DNA of 64,000 bases from assembly GCF_901933205.1 (NCBI RefSeq), contig NC_044599.1, forward strand, positions 2,554,841 to 2,618,840, given 5' to 3'. Source of the stretch: Camarhynchus parvulus. Its lineage: Eukaryota > Chordata > Aves > Passeriformes > Thraupidae. Below are positions 22,060 to 61,159 of this stretch, one piece after another. Made by a program: the position numbers and the translations under genes. Under the pieces are notes generated by a model that did not search any database, was not told where the DNA came from, and worked only from the letters and a program-made list of their open reading frames with translations. Numbering within the stretch: the stretch's first letter is position 1; each line of letters opens with the position of its first letter.

Positions 22060-24290
22060 TCCAGCCCTGGGGCTGATGCGGATTCTGGGGTCCTGCTGCT
22101 GGTTTGGGCTGGGAGCAGTTTCCATGTTCCCTGTGCCTCTGCATTCTCCTGACAATGTGGTCCCAGCGTTGGATCACCCCAGGTGTGTTATTGATCCCTG
22201 TGGATATCAAAGCTGATCCCATCCCAGGGTCTGGAGATGTGAGGGGGAGCTGCAGCTCCTGGACAAAGGGAATCCCTCAAAATTCGCCTTTGACTGAGTG
22301 GAAATGAATCCTCCATAAACAGTTGGGGATGCTTGGGAAGGCACGTTGGTTTTTTCTGGGAGTTTGGAAGGTTGGGTGGGAGAATCTCAAGGTTTTTGGG
22401 GTCACTAAGAGTTATTTTAATTCATCAAGAGGAATTTGAGTGTTTTATAGCATTTCCATCAGTGGTATCCAATGTGTTTCCCAAAGTGGGGAAATTGAGG
22501 CACAAAGCATCAGCTCCCAGTCCCTCTTTTCCTTTGGAAAAATCTCATCTCAGGCTTTTCTATTTTGCACGTTTCTCCCGAAGATTTGGCATCTCCTGTT
22601 TGAGGAAGCTTGTTGGAATGAAGAGCCAGGTTCTCCTCTAATTCCAGGGATTGGGAAAACTGGGGTCTCCAGCACCACCATCTACTCTTTGGCAGCCAAA
22701 AACGCCAGGAGTGAAGTTTCTTCCCCACAACAGAGCCACATTAATGGATTTATTCATGACAGACTTCTGTGTGTCCCCAGGGTCCCTGGAGCCATTTCCC
22801 AAGAGAAATCCCACAACTTTTCTTTCAACAGCAGCTTTGACCTTGGATTCTCCATCCATGTGGATGTTGGAGCTGCTTCCAGCCCTGGGTAGTACCAGGG
22901 CCTTTATTTCACTGAAAATGGGTTTTCTCGGGATTTTCTCGGGGTTTTCTTGAGGTTTTCTCAGGGTTTTCTCGAGATTTTCTTGAGATTTTCTCCAGGT
23001 TTTCTCCACACCACAATGAACTTTCCCACCACCATCTCCTGCTCCAAGTTTCATCCTGTGGCTCCTCAAATTAATTGGGATTAGTTGATAATTATTTGAG
23101 TGTTTTATGCTCTTCTTAGGGGACAAACCCTGATTTCCCAGGCAAATCCCTGGAAGCTTCACCCCAAAGCTGGAGCAAGGACCACACCAATTTATTCCCA
23201 CGGATTGGAGCTGGCCAGGAGGAGGGATCCATCCTCACCCAGGAGATGGAATTCCCAAAGCAGGAGCACAGATGGTTTTTATCAGAGTCCAAACCCCTGG
23301 TATGGGGCTGGTGCAGCTCCAAAATGCCCAAAATGCTGCGGAAAACCCCCCTGGGAACCTTTGGGCTGAGCCACGAGGGGATTTTGAGCTCTTCCTCCAT
23401 CCCCAGGAGGGACAGCAGTGGAAGCTCCACCAGCCTGGCCTCCCTCAAGGACATTTTTAGTGTGGGGGTAATTAATCCCCTCCCTCCCAGATGTTCCCCA
23501 GGGATCTGGAGCTTCCCTTTTGGATCTGCGGGGCAGGAAGGTGGCTCTGGCTCCAAAATAACTTTAATTGCAGGGTGCTGGTGGGGCCGTGGGTGGGCTG
23601 TGGCTGCTGGGGCCAGCCTGGGCTCCGGGTGGGTGGGAGCTGTTTTGGAGCTGGCTGAGGGCAGCGTCCCGGCAGGAGAAGCTGGAAAATCAGGAGTGGG
23701 TGAAGCTGTGCCGGGACAACTCAGGGCAAGGGTGCCCCACTCTTGTTCTCCAAGCAGGGATGGAGCTGGTGGTGGTGCTCCTGGGGAAACCACAGCAGCA
23801 AAAATGCAGCTGGAAATGGGATTTTGGGTGGAAAACGTTCAGTTTTGAGGGTTTCTCATTCAGGGTTCGGGCTGTGGGAGGGGGAAGGAGCTGCCCAGGT
23901 GCTGGGGATGTCCTGACACTGAGTGCTGGGCACTGATCTGTGCCCAAACAGCCCCAGATTCCAACATCCAACTCCTTTGGGGCCACATTTTCAGAGGAGA
24001 TAGAAGAAACGAGGGTGGGGCTGGCTGGGATTTCATCCCTCTCATGGGAGAGTGAGGAAAAAGGGAAATTTCCTGCCCAGGAACAGCTTTTCTCTAAGGA
24101 AAACTCTCTGGCTGCTGTGGTTGCCCCAGATCTTCTGGGAGCTGCTGGAAATGAGGGACGAGGGGGGAGAATCATCGGCAGCAGGAGCCCATCTGTGCCA
24201 CCAGCGAGGATGGGAAGTCATTAATGCCTCTGTTAATTTATAACTGCCCCTCGGTTTCATCCCTCATTAGGGGAAGGGAAATGTTCCGTG
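22060..24290. other. Intergenic, no gene recognised
   Basis: Ordinary sequence between the TANK-like gene and SLC4A8. A short GGTTTTCTCGGGATTTTCTC repeat lies at about 22920-23010. Frames such as the one over 23246-23848 lack splice support or a domain. Confidence 0.4.
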
Positions 24291-24296
24291 ATCCTG

Positions 24297-24655
24297 CTGT
24301 GCTTGGACACGAGGAGGCAGAGACTGGAAATGGCATAAAAAAAATGAATTTCCAAGGAAGTCCGAGACTTCCAGGTGGTGTTTTGGGAAGAGTTGGAGGT
24401 GACAGCTCAACCATCCCCAATTTCTGAACCTTTCCTGCTGGGACAGGGGGATTTTTGGGGAGAAAAAAGGGACAAGGGGATTTCTGGGGAGCAAAAAAGG
24501 ACCAAGGGGAGTTTTGGGGAGCAAAAAAGGGCCAAGGGGATTTTTGGGGAGCAAAGGGCCGGGTTTGGCCTCAGCTGGGGGAAAAGGGGGTGGGAGGTGG
24601 TGGAGGGGACCAGGAGGGGATGTGGGGTGGGAGGTTGTGGGGTTTGGGAGATTCC
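24297..24655 (+). repeat. Dispersed direct repeat, copy 1
   Basis: Starts GTGCTTGGACACGAGGAGGC and carries AGTTGGAGGTGACAGCTCAA, then runs of GGGGATTTTTGGGGAGCAAA. Nearly the same sequence recurs at 27515-27822 in the same orientation. The two copies flank SLC4A8 exon 1. Confidence 0.85.
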
Positions 24656-24664
24656 TGAGGGGAT

Positions 24665-25360
24665 GGGAGTGAGCTGGGGGCGGGTCAGGATGGTGTTGTG
24701 GAGGGACAGGATGACCCTGGGGGTGTCAGGATGGTGCTGGGAGGATCAGGATGACCCATGGGACATCAGGATGGTGCTGGGGGGCTGAGGATGGTGCTGG
24801 GAGGATCAGGATGGTGCTGGTGGGATCAGGATGGTGCTGGGGGGATCAGGATGACCTTGGGGGTGTCAGGATGGTGCTGGGGGGCTGAGGATGGATCTGG
24901 GGGATCTGGATGGTGCTGGGGGTGTCAGGAGGACCTTGGGGGTGTCAGGATGGTGCTGGGGGGGTACCAAGATCGTGCTGGGGCGGTGAGGATGGTTTTG
25001 GGGGATCAGGATGGTTTTGGGGGTACCGGGATGGTGCTGGGGGGGTCAGGATGATGTTGAAGGTGATGCTGGGGGAGGGATGGTGGAGGGGAACTGGGGG
25101 TGGAGCTGGAGAGGGCTGAGGGGATTTGGGGAGAGGGGATAGAGGGATGGTGCTGAAGCAGAGTTGGAGTGATGCTGGGGGGTCAGGATGGGGGGTACCA
25201 GGATGGTTTTGGGGAAGGTCAGGACAGTGCTGGGGGGGTCAGGATGACCCTGGGGGTACCAGGATGGAGCTGGGGGTACCAGGATGGAGCTGGGGGCGTC
25301 AGGATAGAGCTGGGGGGTACCAGGATGGTGCTGGGGGGCACCGAGGGTGGGCGATGGCTC
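24665..25360 (+). repeat. G-rich minisatellite upstream of SLC4A8
   Basis: About 30 units of 20-30 bp with GGATCAGGATGGTGCTGGGG and GGGGGTACCAGGATGG. Many GGGG runs on one strand make G-quadruplex formation possible. It ends about 470 bp before the SLC4A8 ATG. Confidence 0.88.
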
Positions 25361-25559
25361 CGGGAGGCGGCACTGAAATGCTGTAGAGGCCGGGGGTGAT
25401 GCTGGGGGGATGGGGTGAGAGCGGAATCGGGGTGAGGATACCGGGGGCGATCAGGAGGATCCTGGGGTGCTGCTGCAGGCACGGGGGGCACTGAGTGCTG
25501 AAGGGAATGGGGGTGAATTGGGGGGACTGGGGGTCAGCCGAGGGCAGGTGCTGCAGGGA

Positions 25560-25832
25560 GGATGGGGGCGATGCCGGGGGGCACCAGGAGGGTCCCGGGC
25601 ACGGAGCGGGGCTGGGGAGGGAATCGGGGCCGGGGGCCGCAGGAAACCCGGCGGGCATCGCCCCTCCCTGCCTCCTCCTCCCCCTCCCCCTCCTCCTCCT
25701 CCTCCTCCTCCCGCTGCCGCTGCCGCCGCCGGCCTGGGCGGGGTTTGGCCCCGGCACGGGCGATGCTGGAGCCGCTGTGAGCGGCACCGGCCCCCCCTGG
25801 CCCCCGCCCCGGGGGGGTGCCCGGGCCCAGCC
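25560..25832 (+). promoter_or_regulatory. SLC4A8: SLC4A8 CpG-island promoter and 5'UTR
   Basis: CpG-dense sequence with a (CCT)n tract at about 25670-25712 leading to the ATG at 25833 in context CAGCCATGC (G at -3). The CpG island continues into intron 1 to about 26280. The transcription start is not determined. Confidence 0.6.
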
Positions 25833-53142
<27,310 letters not shown>

Positions 53143-54740
53143 AGCTGGGAGGAAGGAGGTAAAGGCTCAGCTGTGGCGTGGCCTTGTGGGGACAGCACAG
53201 GCCCACGGCCCCCCTGGGCTCTGGCCAGTGCTGCTGGACAAGGGGCACGCTCCTGGGAACAGGCAGCAGGACCATGGCCACCAGCAGCAGGACCATGGCC
53301 ACCAGGTCCTCTCTGCAGGGAAGTGTGGGAGCTGCACCTGGAATCCTGGGGTCAGACTGGGACCCTGCACCCAGAGGGGCTTTGAGGGGCTGGGGGCATC
53401 TCCAGAGCTAGGAGTGGAGCTGGAGAAGGGCTGGAGTAGCAGGAGGAGGGTTTGGAAAGCTCCTGAGGGAACTGGGAAAGGAGCTCAGCCTGGAGAAAAG
53501 GGCTCGGGGGGACCTTGTGGCTCTGCACAACTCCTGAGAGGAGGGGACAGCTGGGGGAGTTCAGGATCTGCTCCCAGGGAACAGCCTCAGGTTGATCAGG
53601 GAAAGTTCAGGTTGGATACCGAAGAAAATTCCTTCATGGAGAGGTTGTCCAAGCCCTGGCACAGCTGCCCAGGGCAGGGGTGGAGCCATCATCCCTGGAA
53701 GGGTTCCAAAAACTTGATGTGGCACCTGGGGACATGGCCAGGGGTGAACATGGCTCCTGGGGAACAGGGACAGGAGGAGAGGGAATGGCCTCAGGTTGAT
53801 CAGAAAAGGTTCAGATTGGATATTGGAGAAAATTCCTTCATGGAGAGGTTGCCCAAGCCCTGGCACAGCTGCCTGAGGCAGGGGTGGAGCCATCATCCCT
53901 GGAAGAGTTCCAAAAACTTGGATGTGGCACCTAGGGACGTGGCCAGGGGTGAACATGTAGGTTGATAATTGGATTTGTTGATCTTAAACACCTTTTCCAA
54001 CCTGAACAATTCCATGGATCTCTGATTCTGGGTCTTCCACTGATGATACCCCCCCTCTTTCCCTCTCTTCCCCCCATGCCCACGTTTAGGTGCCTCGATG
54101 CCGCCGTCGAGGAGCAGGAGTGTGACTCAGGGATGTGCCAAGGCAGACACGGAGGAGCGGCTCGTTTCCCAGCCGAGGGGTCCCACAAAGCCATGCCGAG
54201 TTTCCCGTTCCCCGGGCTGCTGCGTCCCGGGGGTCCGTGTTGTCCAGCCTCGTGTGTCCTCGTGTGCGTGTGTTGTGCAGTGGTGGAGGCTCCGCTACTG
54301 CTTCCCATCCATTCTATTTTTTTAATCTCCAATTTCTCCTCTCTTTCCTCATTTTTTTTCCTTTTTTTTTTCAAAATATAAACTCTGAATGTACAAAACC
54401 ATTCCCTGCTTGATCTGGCGCCTTCTCCTTCCTCACAGCCGGGGTTTCGGTCTGGTTTGGGATGCTCCTTTGGATAACTTCTGTCTCTTACTGGTACAAG
54501 AGGGATGCTCTCCATGGTGGGACAGCGTTGGGAGCACCTCAGAAACTGGGACAAACCACCCCTGAGCACTCAGGATAACATAAAGGAAAAGCTCCCTATG
54601 CTCCATTTTCCCATCTTTTTTGAGGGTTCTTTTTGGGCTCTGCCACCAGCCTGAGAGCAGTAAAATCTAGAAATGTCCCTTTTTAGTCAGCTCCAAAATG
54701 ACCATAAGGGAAGCTTAAAAATAAAATCCCTGGTGGTGTT
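53143..54740 (+). other. SLC4A8: SLC4A8 3'UTR region with poly(A) signal and CR1 insertion
   Basis: Sixteen nt after the stop lies a good donor (GGAAGGAG|GTAAAG, exon end 53158), and CCCACGTTTAG offers an acceptor at 54090, so the last intron may lie in the 3'UTR. An AATAAA at 54719-54724 is a likely poly(A) signal. In between, 53405-54027 is a CR1 LINE in sense orientation (GGTTGATCAGGGAAAGTTCA, TTCCTTCATGGAGAGG) whose 3' part is duplicated in tandem (about 53580-53755 and 53790-53960). Confidence 0.55.
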
Positions 54741-55165
54741 GAGTTTGTGAGGGTACCCAGGATGAGGTAAGAGATGAGAATCTGACTCTATGTTCTCAGA
54801 AGGCTGATCTATTATTTTATGTACTTATATTATATTAAAGAATGCTAAATTATTATACTAAAGCTATACTAAAGAAAGAGAAAGGATACAGACAGAAGGC
54901 TTAGCAAGAATGATAATGAAAGCTCGTGACTGACTCCTCAGAGTCCACTGACACAGTGGATGGTGATTGGTCGTTAAGTAAAAATTCACATGGAACCAAT
55001 CAAACATTCACCTGTTGGTAAACAATGTCCAAACCACATTCCAAAGCAGCCAAACACAGGAGAAGCAATCAAATAATTATTATTTACATTTTTCTCTGAG
55101 GCTTCTCAGCTTCCCGGGAGAAGAAATCCTGGTGAAGGGATTTTTCAGAAAATATGGCAATGACA
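54739..55165 (-). mobile_element. LTR, family B, antisense, just downstream of SLC4A8
   Basis: Reverse complement of the 6768-7152 family, with TTTCTCTGAGGCTTCTCAGC and a TGACA end. GTGGTG occurs on both sides (54733-54738 and 55166-55171), a possible 6-bp duplication. It directly follows the presumed SLC4A8 poly(A) signal. Confidence 0.8.
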
Positions 55166-55169
55166 GTGG

Positions 55170-55920
55170 TGGTGGGAGCAGCCAGGTGAGATGTGGAGCT
55201 CTGCACCCCCAGACCCCCACCCTTGTTCCTCCCCTTCTGTCACCTTCCTGGACTCCGGTTTTTCCTTCACCCCATCCTTGCAAAGCCTCTTTGGAGCTGG
55301 CAGGGAAGTGGGAAGTGCCTTTTCCTCCTCCTTTTCCTGCTGTTTCACCGTGAGAGGCTTGGGAGCAGCGAAGGTCCCAAAGCTCTCCCCACATTCTGGG
55401 GGCTTGGGGGGCTCTGGCGTCCCCCTGGGATGTGTGGCTGAGTCTGGGGGCATGGAGCTGGAAAGGGAGGACATTCCAGAGGAAAGGTGCTCCCACAGCC
55501 CTCAGGAGGTCTGGAACACGCTCCAGCCCCTTGGAACACGCAGCTGGGACAGGGGCACCACCACTCCTGCCCATCCCACCCATATCTGGGAACCTTCTGC
55601 ACGGAACCACCCCAGAAGGACAAGGGCTGGGGAAAAGAAGGTGTGGAATTGCTCTGCGAGGATGGAGGTGCCACCTCCCCAGGCAGGGCAGAACTCCATC
55701 AGGTTTGATGGATGAGGACTCGGGAAGTGGAGTTTCACTGCTCCCAGCCTGGGGTGGGCAGTGGCCGAGCAGGAAAAGCGGCCTGGGGCCTTCAGGAACG
55801 AGAGGAGGCTGAAAAATGAAGTAAATTCTGCAGAAAGGGAAAGTTGGGATCAGTGGGATCCTCTGCTTGGACAAGTTTGGTTTTCTTGTTTTCTTCTTAT
55901 CTCTGGGAGCAGAGAGACAG
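55170..55920. other. Intergenic, no gene recognised
   Basis: Open frames occur on both strands, but none has a domain, splice support or codon pattern that I trust. Confidence 0.4.
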
Positions 55921-55924
55921 CTGG

Positions 55925-56720
55925 GCTCAACTTCCAGGAAAAGGAAGGAAGTGACGGAAAGAAGTGGCAGAAGGAAGGAAGTGGTGGAAGGAAGGAAGTG
56001 GTGGAAGGAAGGAAGTGGTGGAAGGAAGGAAGTGGCGGAAGGAAGTGGTGGAAGGAAGGAAGGAAAGGAAGAAGGAAGGAAGGAAGGAGGAAGGAGGAAG
56101 GAAGGAAGGAAGGGGAAGGAAGTGGCGGAAGGAAGGAAGGAAGTGGCGGAAGGAAGGAAGGAAGTGGCGGAAGGAAGGAAGGAAGGAAGTGGCGGAAGGA
56201 AGGAAGGAAGGAAGGAAGGAAGGAAGGAAGGAAGGAAGGAAGGAAGGAAGGAAGGAAGGAAGGAAGAAGGAAGGAGAGAAGAAGGAAGGAAGGAAGGAAG
56301 GAAGGAAGGAGAGGAGGAGGAAGTGGCGGAAGGAAGTGGCGGAAGGAAGGAAGTGGCGGAAGAAGTGGCGGAAGGAAGTGGCGGAAGGAAGGAGGAGTGG
56401 CGGAAGGAAGAGTGGCGGAAGGAGTGGGGAAGGAAGGAAGTGGCGGAAGGAAGGGGGAAGGGAAGGAGGAGTGGGGAAGGAAGGAAGTGGCGGAAGGAAG
56501 GAAGTGGCGGAAGGAAGTGGCGGAAGGAAGGAACAAGGAAGGAAGTGGCGGAAGGAAGAAGTGGCGGAAGGAAGTGGGGAAGGAAGTGGCGGAAGGAAGG
56601 CGAAGGAAGGAAGGAAGGAAGGAAGGAAGGAAGGAAGGAAGGAAGGAAGGAAGGAAGGAAGGAAGGAAGGAAGGAAGGAAGGAAGGAAGGAAGGAAGGAA
56701 GGAAGGAAGGAAGGAAGGCT
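55925..56720 (+). repeat. (GGAA)n microsatellite with GGAAGTGGCGGAA variants
   Basis: About 800 bp of GGAA repeats, including an uninterrupted GGAA tract at 56603-56717 and about 20 GGAAGTGGCGGAAGGAAG interruptions. Purines lie almost wholly on one strand. Confidence 0.95.
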
Positions 56721-57109
56721 GAGTGTTTTGGGAGGATTTGATATTTCCTTGTGCAGGGGAAAACAACACGGAGAGAAAACCTTCCAGAAATGGTTCCTGG
56801 AGCTGCTTTAGGGATAAACCCAAAATATCTTTGGAATGACCCAGAAAGTGAAATCTGACATCAATCCCCTCCCACTTCCCCCGGGCCCTTCCAGACTATT
56901 CCCAAAAGGAAATCCATGGGAATGGGGACGACAAAGGCTGTAACCAGGGAATAAATCAAACAGGGAATAAACGAGGTGCTGACACTTTCTTTGTGTTGTT
57001 TTTGTACTCTCTGTGAAAATTCTGGAGTTGTTTCTCTTTCTGAGAGGCAGAAATAATTTTATTTATTTTATCCCAAGGGAGTTTGGGAACACTCTGGGCT
57101 AGAAATAAA

Positions 57110-57400
57110 ACCAAGGGGGGGAGTTTTTAATAAAAAAAAAATTAACTTTTTTAATTTTTAGAATTATATTATTCTAAAATGAATATATAATATATTTTAA
57201 TTTCATTTAAAAATTATTTTACTTTTGCATTGTTTTTTCAAATTATTTAATTTTTTAACTACTCTGTTTTAAAACTATTTTCTAATTATTATACTTTTTT
57301 CCCCAAATTATTTTATCTTAAATGATTCTATTTTAAAAAACTATTCTGTTTTTTAATTATATATTAAAAAATTTAATTTATTTTAATTTATTTCTCAGTG
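57110..57400. other. AT-rich intergenic stretch
   Basis: Low-complexity A/T sequence (TTTTAATTTTTAGAATTA and similar) with no recognisable element. Confidence 0.6.
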
Positions 57401-57717
57401 GGCGTAGCTGTGTCACACGTGTCCCCTGTGCCAACCCTGGCTGTGCTGGGACTCCAGGAATGCCCTGGAGAGGTGAAATTCCCCACCCAGAGCTCTTGTT
57501 TCTGCTGCCTTTCTGGTTTTTTTTCTTTTTGGGCCCACTTGCCCTGTAATTAATTAGAACTAAATTAGCTCCAAAGAGGTTCTTTGGATCCGGGTTAAAT
57601 TGGAATAATTTAACACCAAAAAGGGAATTACTGCAAGGTTTTTCCTAAATTTCTCTCCAATTCCTTTTGGTCCTGGTCTGTGGAGTCATGTGGGCACATC
57701 CTGGTTATCCCTTTTAT

Positions 57718-57950
57718 CCAAAACTTGAGGAATTGAGGGAAAATGAGGCACCAAGTGGGGAGTCAGAGGCTCAGAATCCCCTGGGATTGTGTGGGATCCC
57801 AGTGGGACACTTGGAAAGGCCGGAGAAAACCCAAAACTTGAGGAATTGAGGGAAAATGAGGCACCAAGTGGGGAGTCAGAGGCTCAGGATCCCTGGGGAC
57901 TGTGTGGGATCCCAGTGGGACACTTGGAAAGGCCGGAGACGCCAGGAACT
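57718..57950. repeat. Two-copy tandem duplication of ~115 bp
   Basis: AATTGAGGGAAAATGAGGCA through CACTTGGAAAGGCCGGAGA occurs twice with few changes, just past the GCGL poly(A) signal. Confidence 0.85.
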
Positions 57951-57968
57951 GCAGGAGTGAGCAAAGGC

Positions 57969-58364
57969 TTTATTGGCATCTAGGGAAAACCACGGGGAGA
58001 AAAGCCAGAGGGAAATCCAGGCTGGAGGAATGGCTGATCCATGTGGGCAGAGTTCAGGGGGAGCTCCCAGGGACCAGGGGCTGGGTCCAGGAGCTGCAGG
58101 AGGAGGATTCACCCATCACCTGCAGCTCCCAGGAACCATGGGCTGGGTCCAGGAGCTGTGAATCCCTCTGTGGAGCTCCCAGGAATCATGGGCTGGGTCT
58201 GGGAGCTGGGAATCCTTTCCTGAAGCTCCCAGGGACCAGGGGCCGGGGCTGGGAGCTGCAGGTGATGGGTGAGTCCTTCCGTGGAGCTCCTGATCCTGGC
58301 AGATGAGGAGGGGCCCAGCCTTCCCACGTGGACGTGGCTGGAGAGCTTCTGCCTGGATTTGCTG
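57969..58364 (-). terminator. GCGL: GCGL 3'UTR with poly(A) signal
   Basis: The minus strand has AATAAA at 57969-57974 (CCAATAAAGCC), about 390 nt past the proposed stop. The 3'UTR contains three or so ~65-bp units (GCTCCCAGGAACCATGGGCT and relatives) at about 58065-58260. Confidence 0.55.
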
Positions 58365-60645
58365 CTAATTGTACCTTAAAAACAAACCCCAAAGAGCTTC
58401 AGGAGGTGGAAACTCCTGCTAAAATCAGGAGCTGGGAAAGGGCAGGAGGGTTCCCTCGCTCAGGGAGGAGCTGCCCCTTGGGAATGGCTGGAACAGAAAT
58501 GCCAGTGATCCCAGGAGGGTAAGGCTGGAATGAGGAGGAAAATGTGAGGATGAAACAGCCCCTTCCCATCCCAGAGTTCCAATCCCACCACAAATGCCTC
58601 CGTTTTTCTTGACCTTATTACAAGAAACGAGAGGATCCCCAGGAGCTGTTGGGCAGCAGGAAAAGGGAGTCCAACCCTGCCTTGGCACCAGACCCACAGA
58701 TTTCATGGAATCATGGAATGGTTTGGGTTGGGAGGGACCTCAAAGCTCATCCCACCCTACCCATTGCCATGGGAGGACACCTCCCACTGTCCCAGCGTCC
58801 AACCTGGCCTTGGGCACAGCCAGAGACCCAGGGGCAGCCACAGCTGCTCTGGGAAATCCATTCTAGGGCCTCCCCACCCTCACAGGGAGGAATTCCTTCC
58901 CAATATCCCATCCATCCCTCGCCCTGCCAGTGGGAAGCCATTCCCTGTGTCCTGGCACTGCTCCAGCTCCCTCTCCAGCTCTCCATGAGGATCAGGATTG
59001 GGGTGGTGGGTGGTTGTTTCCCAGCACAATCCCACCCCTCTGTCTGCTCCCAGATTGGGGTGGTGGAGGTTGTTTCCTGCACAGTCCCACCCCTCTCCCT
59101 GCTCCCATCACCTCTTTGTGTTGATGAGCCAATGCACGAAGTCCTTGGCCTTCATCCTGTCCAGGTACCGCGTGAAGTCGCTCGTGAAGGTCCCCTCCGA
59201 GTGTCGCTTGATGTGGGACAGGAAGCTCTGGGAGTTCTGGGGTCCCGACAGCTTCCATCTGCTTGGGGTGGGAGGAGAAGGGAGGAAAATGGGGTTGAAT
59301 GGACACCTCAGCAGGATCCTGCCCCAGGGGATGCCCAGGGTGGGGCTGTGCCCTCCAAACCTTGTCCCTGTGAGGATCATCCCCAAAAAGATGGAATAGG
59401 GCGGAGAGCAGAAGGGAGGAAAATGGGGTTTAATGACCACCCCAGCAGGATCTTCCCTCAGGGGATGCCCAGGGCAGGGCACAGGGTTTGTGCCCTCCAA
59501 ACCCTGTCCCTGTGAGGATCATCCCCAAAAAGATGGAATAGGACAGAGAGGAGAAGGGAGGAAAATGGGGTTTAATGACCACCCCAGCAGGATTTTCCCT
59601 CAGGGGATGCCCAGGGCAGGGCACAGGGTTTGTGCCCTCCAAACCCTGTCCCTGTGAGGATCATCCCCCAGAGAAGATGGAATAGGGCAGAGGAATAAAT
59701 CTGCAATATTTAATATGATTCCTACAAATCAAACGCACAATTCTTGTTTCAGTTTCTGGAGGTTTGCCAAGCCTGGCCTGGATTCCCCGGCATCCAATAA
59801 ACACATCCAGTGTCCTGTCCCAAATCATCCCCCTCTTTCCTGCTGGTGGATCCCAACCTCCACCCTGGTCCCTGCCTCCCCCATCAGAGCAGGAACGTGG
59901 GGCTGCTCCGAGGTTTGCACCGTCCTCTGCAGCTCCAGGGCGACTTTGGGATTCACCACAGAGGGTTCCCACAGGACAGGTGCCATGGGAGCACCAGCCC
60001 AGATGGGGCTCAGCTCAGCCTGGCTGGCCTGGGCAGGGTGTCTCTGCTCTGACCCAGGCAGGAAATCCTGGGATTCCCTACAGGGAATGTCCCTGCCAGG
60101 ACCTGCCGTGTGAAATTCCTGCTGCAGCTCCTCAGCCAGGCACATCCCACTCATGATCCCAGCCTGGTGCGGCTGCCCCAGTCCAGACCTGGAACTGGGG
60201 ATGCTCCCTGTGATTTTGGGGATGTTCCCTGTGATTTTGGGGATGTTCCCTGTGATTTATGGGATGCTCCCTGTGATTTATGGGATGTTCCCTGTGATTT
60301 TGGGGATGTTCCCTGTGATTTATGGGATTTGGAGGTGAAATGATGGCCCCATGAGGGGCTGCAGTTCTGGATCCCCGCGAGACATCCAGGCTCAGCCCAG
60401 GAGCTCTGGGAGCCAGGAGGGAATTTGTTTGGATCCATACAAAATAAACGGGAACATACAATACAGATACATAAATGGGATCCATAGAAAATAAACTGGA
60501 ATAGGGAGAGCTGGGGTGGAGAGGGATAAGCTGCTCCCACAGCCCCGTACCTGGACAGCTCCTCCAGGTCCTTGGGAGCCGCCTGCCCTCCGGCCGGGAT
60601 GAGCACGGCGAGCACCAGCCCGGACAGGTACAGCCACCGCACCAT
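58365..60645 (-). CDS. GCGL: GCGL/GCRP, glucagon-like (glucagon-related) peptide precursor
   Basis: Secreted peptide hormone of the glucagon/exendin family; known in birds and other non-mammals, absent in mammals. Coding exon 1, 60645-60551 (acceptor before 60653): signal peptide [20 protein letters not shown], then APKDLEELS. Exon 2, 59258-59112: a short spacer ending HIKR, then a 29-residue hormone starting [14 protein letters not shown] and ending [10 protein letters not shown], followed by KR. So the hormone lies between two dibasic sites, as glucagon does, and is as long as glucagon. Both introns are phase 2. Proposed exon 3 starts at 58374 (acceptor TTTTTAAG) and adds only Y-N before TAG (58365-58367), giving about 83 aa; without that splice, TGA follows KR at once. 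No GLP-1 or GLP-2 module is present. Glucagon (GCG) itself and GIP differ in sequence and copy number of hormones. Exons 1-2 are secure; exon 3 is tentative. Confidence 0.88.
58692..59000 (-). mobile_element. CR1 LINE 3' region, antisense
   Basis: CATGGAATCATGGAATGGTT, GGGACCTCAAAGCTCATCCC, CACTGTCCCAGCGTCCAACC and GAGGAATTCCTTCCCAATAT are CR1 3' sequence in reverse. It lies in the GCGL intron after the hormone exon. Confidence 0.75.
59272..59690. repeat. Three tandem ~140-bp units next to the GCGL hormone exon
   Basis: Units starting near 59275, 59410 and 59553 share GGAGGAAAATGGGGTT, GGGGATGCCCAGGG, GTGCCCTCCAAACC and GAGGATCATCCCCAAAAAGA. The first unit begins within about 15 bp of the exon 2 acceptor side (59258). 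Confidence 0.88.
60102..60408 (+). repeat. 307-bp direct duplication, copy 1, GCGL intron 2
   Basis: Runs from CCTGCCGTGTGAAATTCCTG to GACATCCAGGCTCAGCCCAG and contains six to seven 20-bp units GGGATGTTCCCTGTGATTTT. The second copy is at 61652-61958. Confidence 0.92.
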
Positions 60646-61159
60646 CTGGGCTCCTGGGGAGGCACAAACCCAGGGGATTTCCTGGCTGCAGTTCCCATCC
60701 CAAGCCCTGCAGGAAGCCCTGAGCACAGCCCTGATCCCCGTGGGGCAGCCCTTGCCCGTGGTGTGGGCAGCATTGGGGTGGGTGCGTGTGGCAAACCCAT
60801 CTTCACCCTCCCCGTGGGCACACGGCATGAAGAACATCACCCAAAGATAAAATTGCAATGAGCTTTATCCCAAGCCTCCCTTTTCTGTCTGGGGGTGACA
60901 TTTCTATCCTGGAATTATCACCACAGTGCTGGAGAACTTCCCCACTGCTCGGAAAAGCGCATTCCAGATGAGCAGGTTTATTCGTATTTTACACTCCTTA
61001 TTTCTGCTGGACACCTCAGAAATTCTGCAGGAATAAAATGCCACCTCCCACCCTTTATTTGCCAAAAACCAGACTTCTGCTGCCCATCACCAAATGCTTT
61101 CTTCACCTGGTTAGATTCCTTTGGAGACTGGGAGAACGGAGGGAGGGAGAGGCACCTAC

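Noticed and set aside
23246..23848. 200-codon open frame with SSGSSTSLASLKDIF
   Set aside because: No family match, no consistent splice sites and an overlapping frame on the other strand; probably chance.
55761..56823. Open frames of about 300 codons, K/E/G-rich or P/S/F-rich
   Set aside because: Translation of the GGAA microsatellite in all frames.
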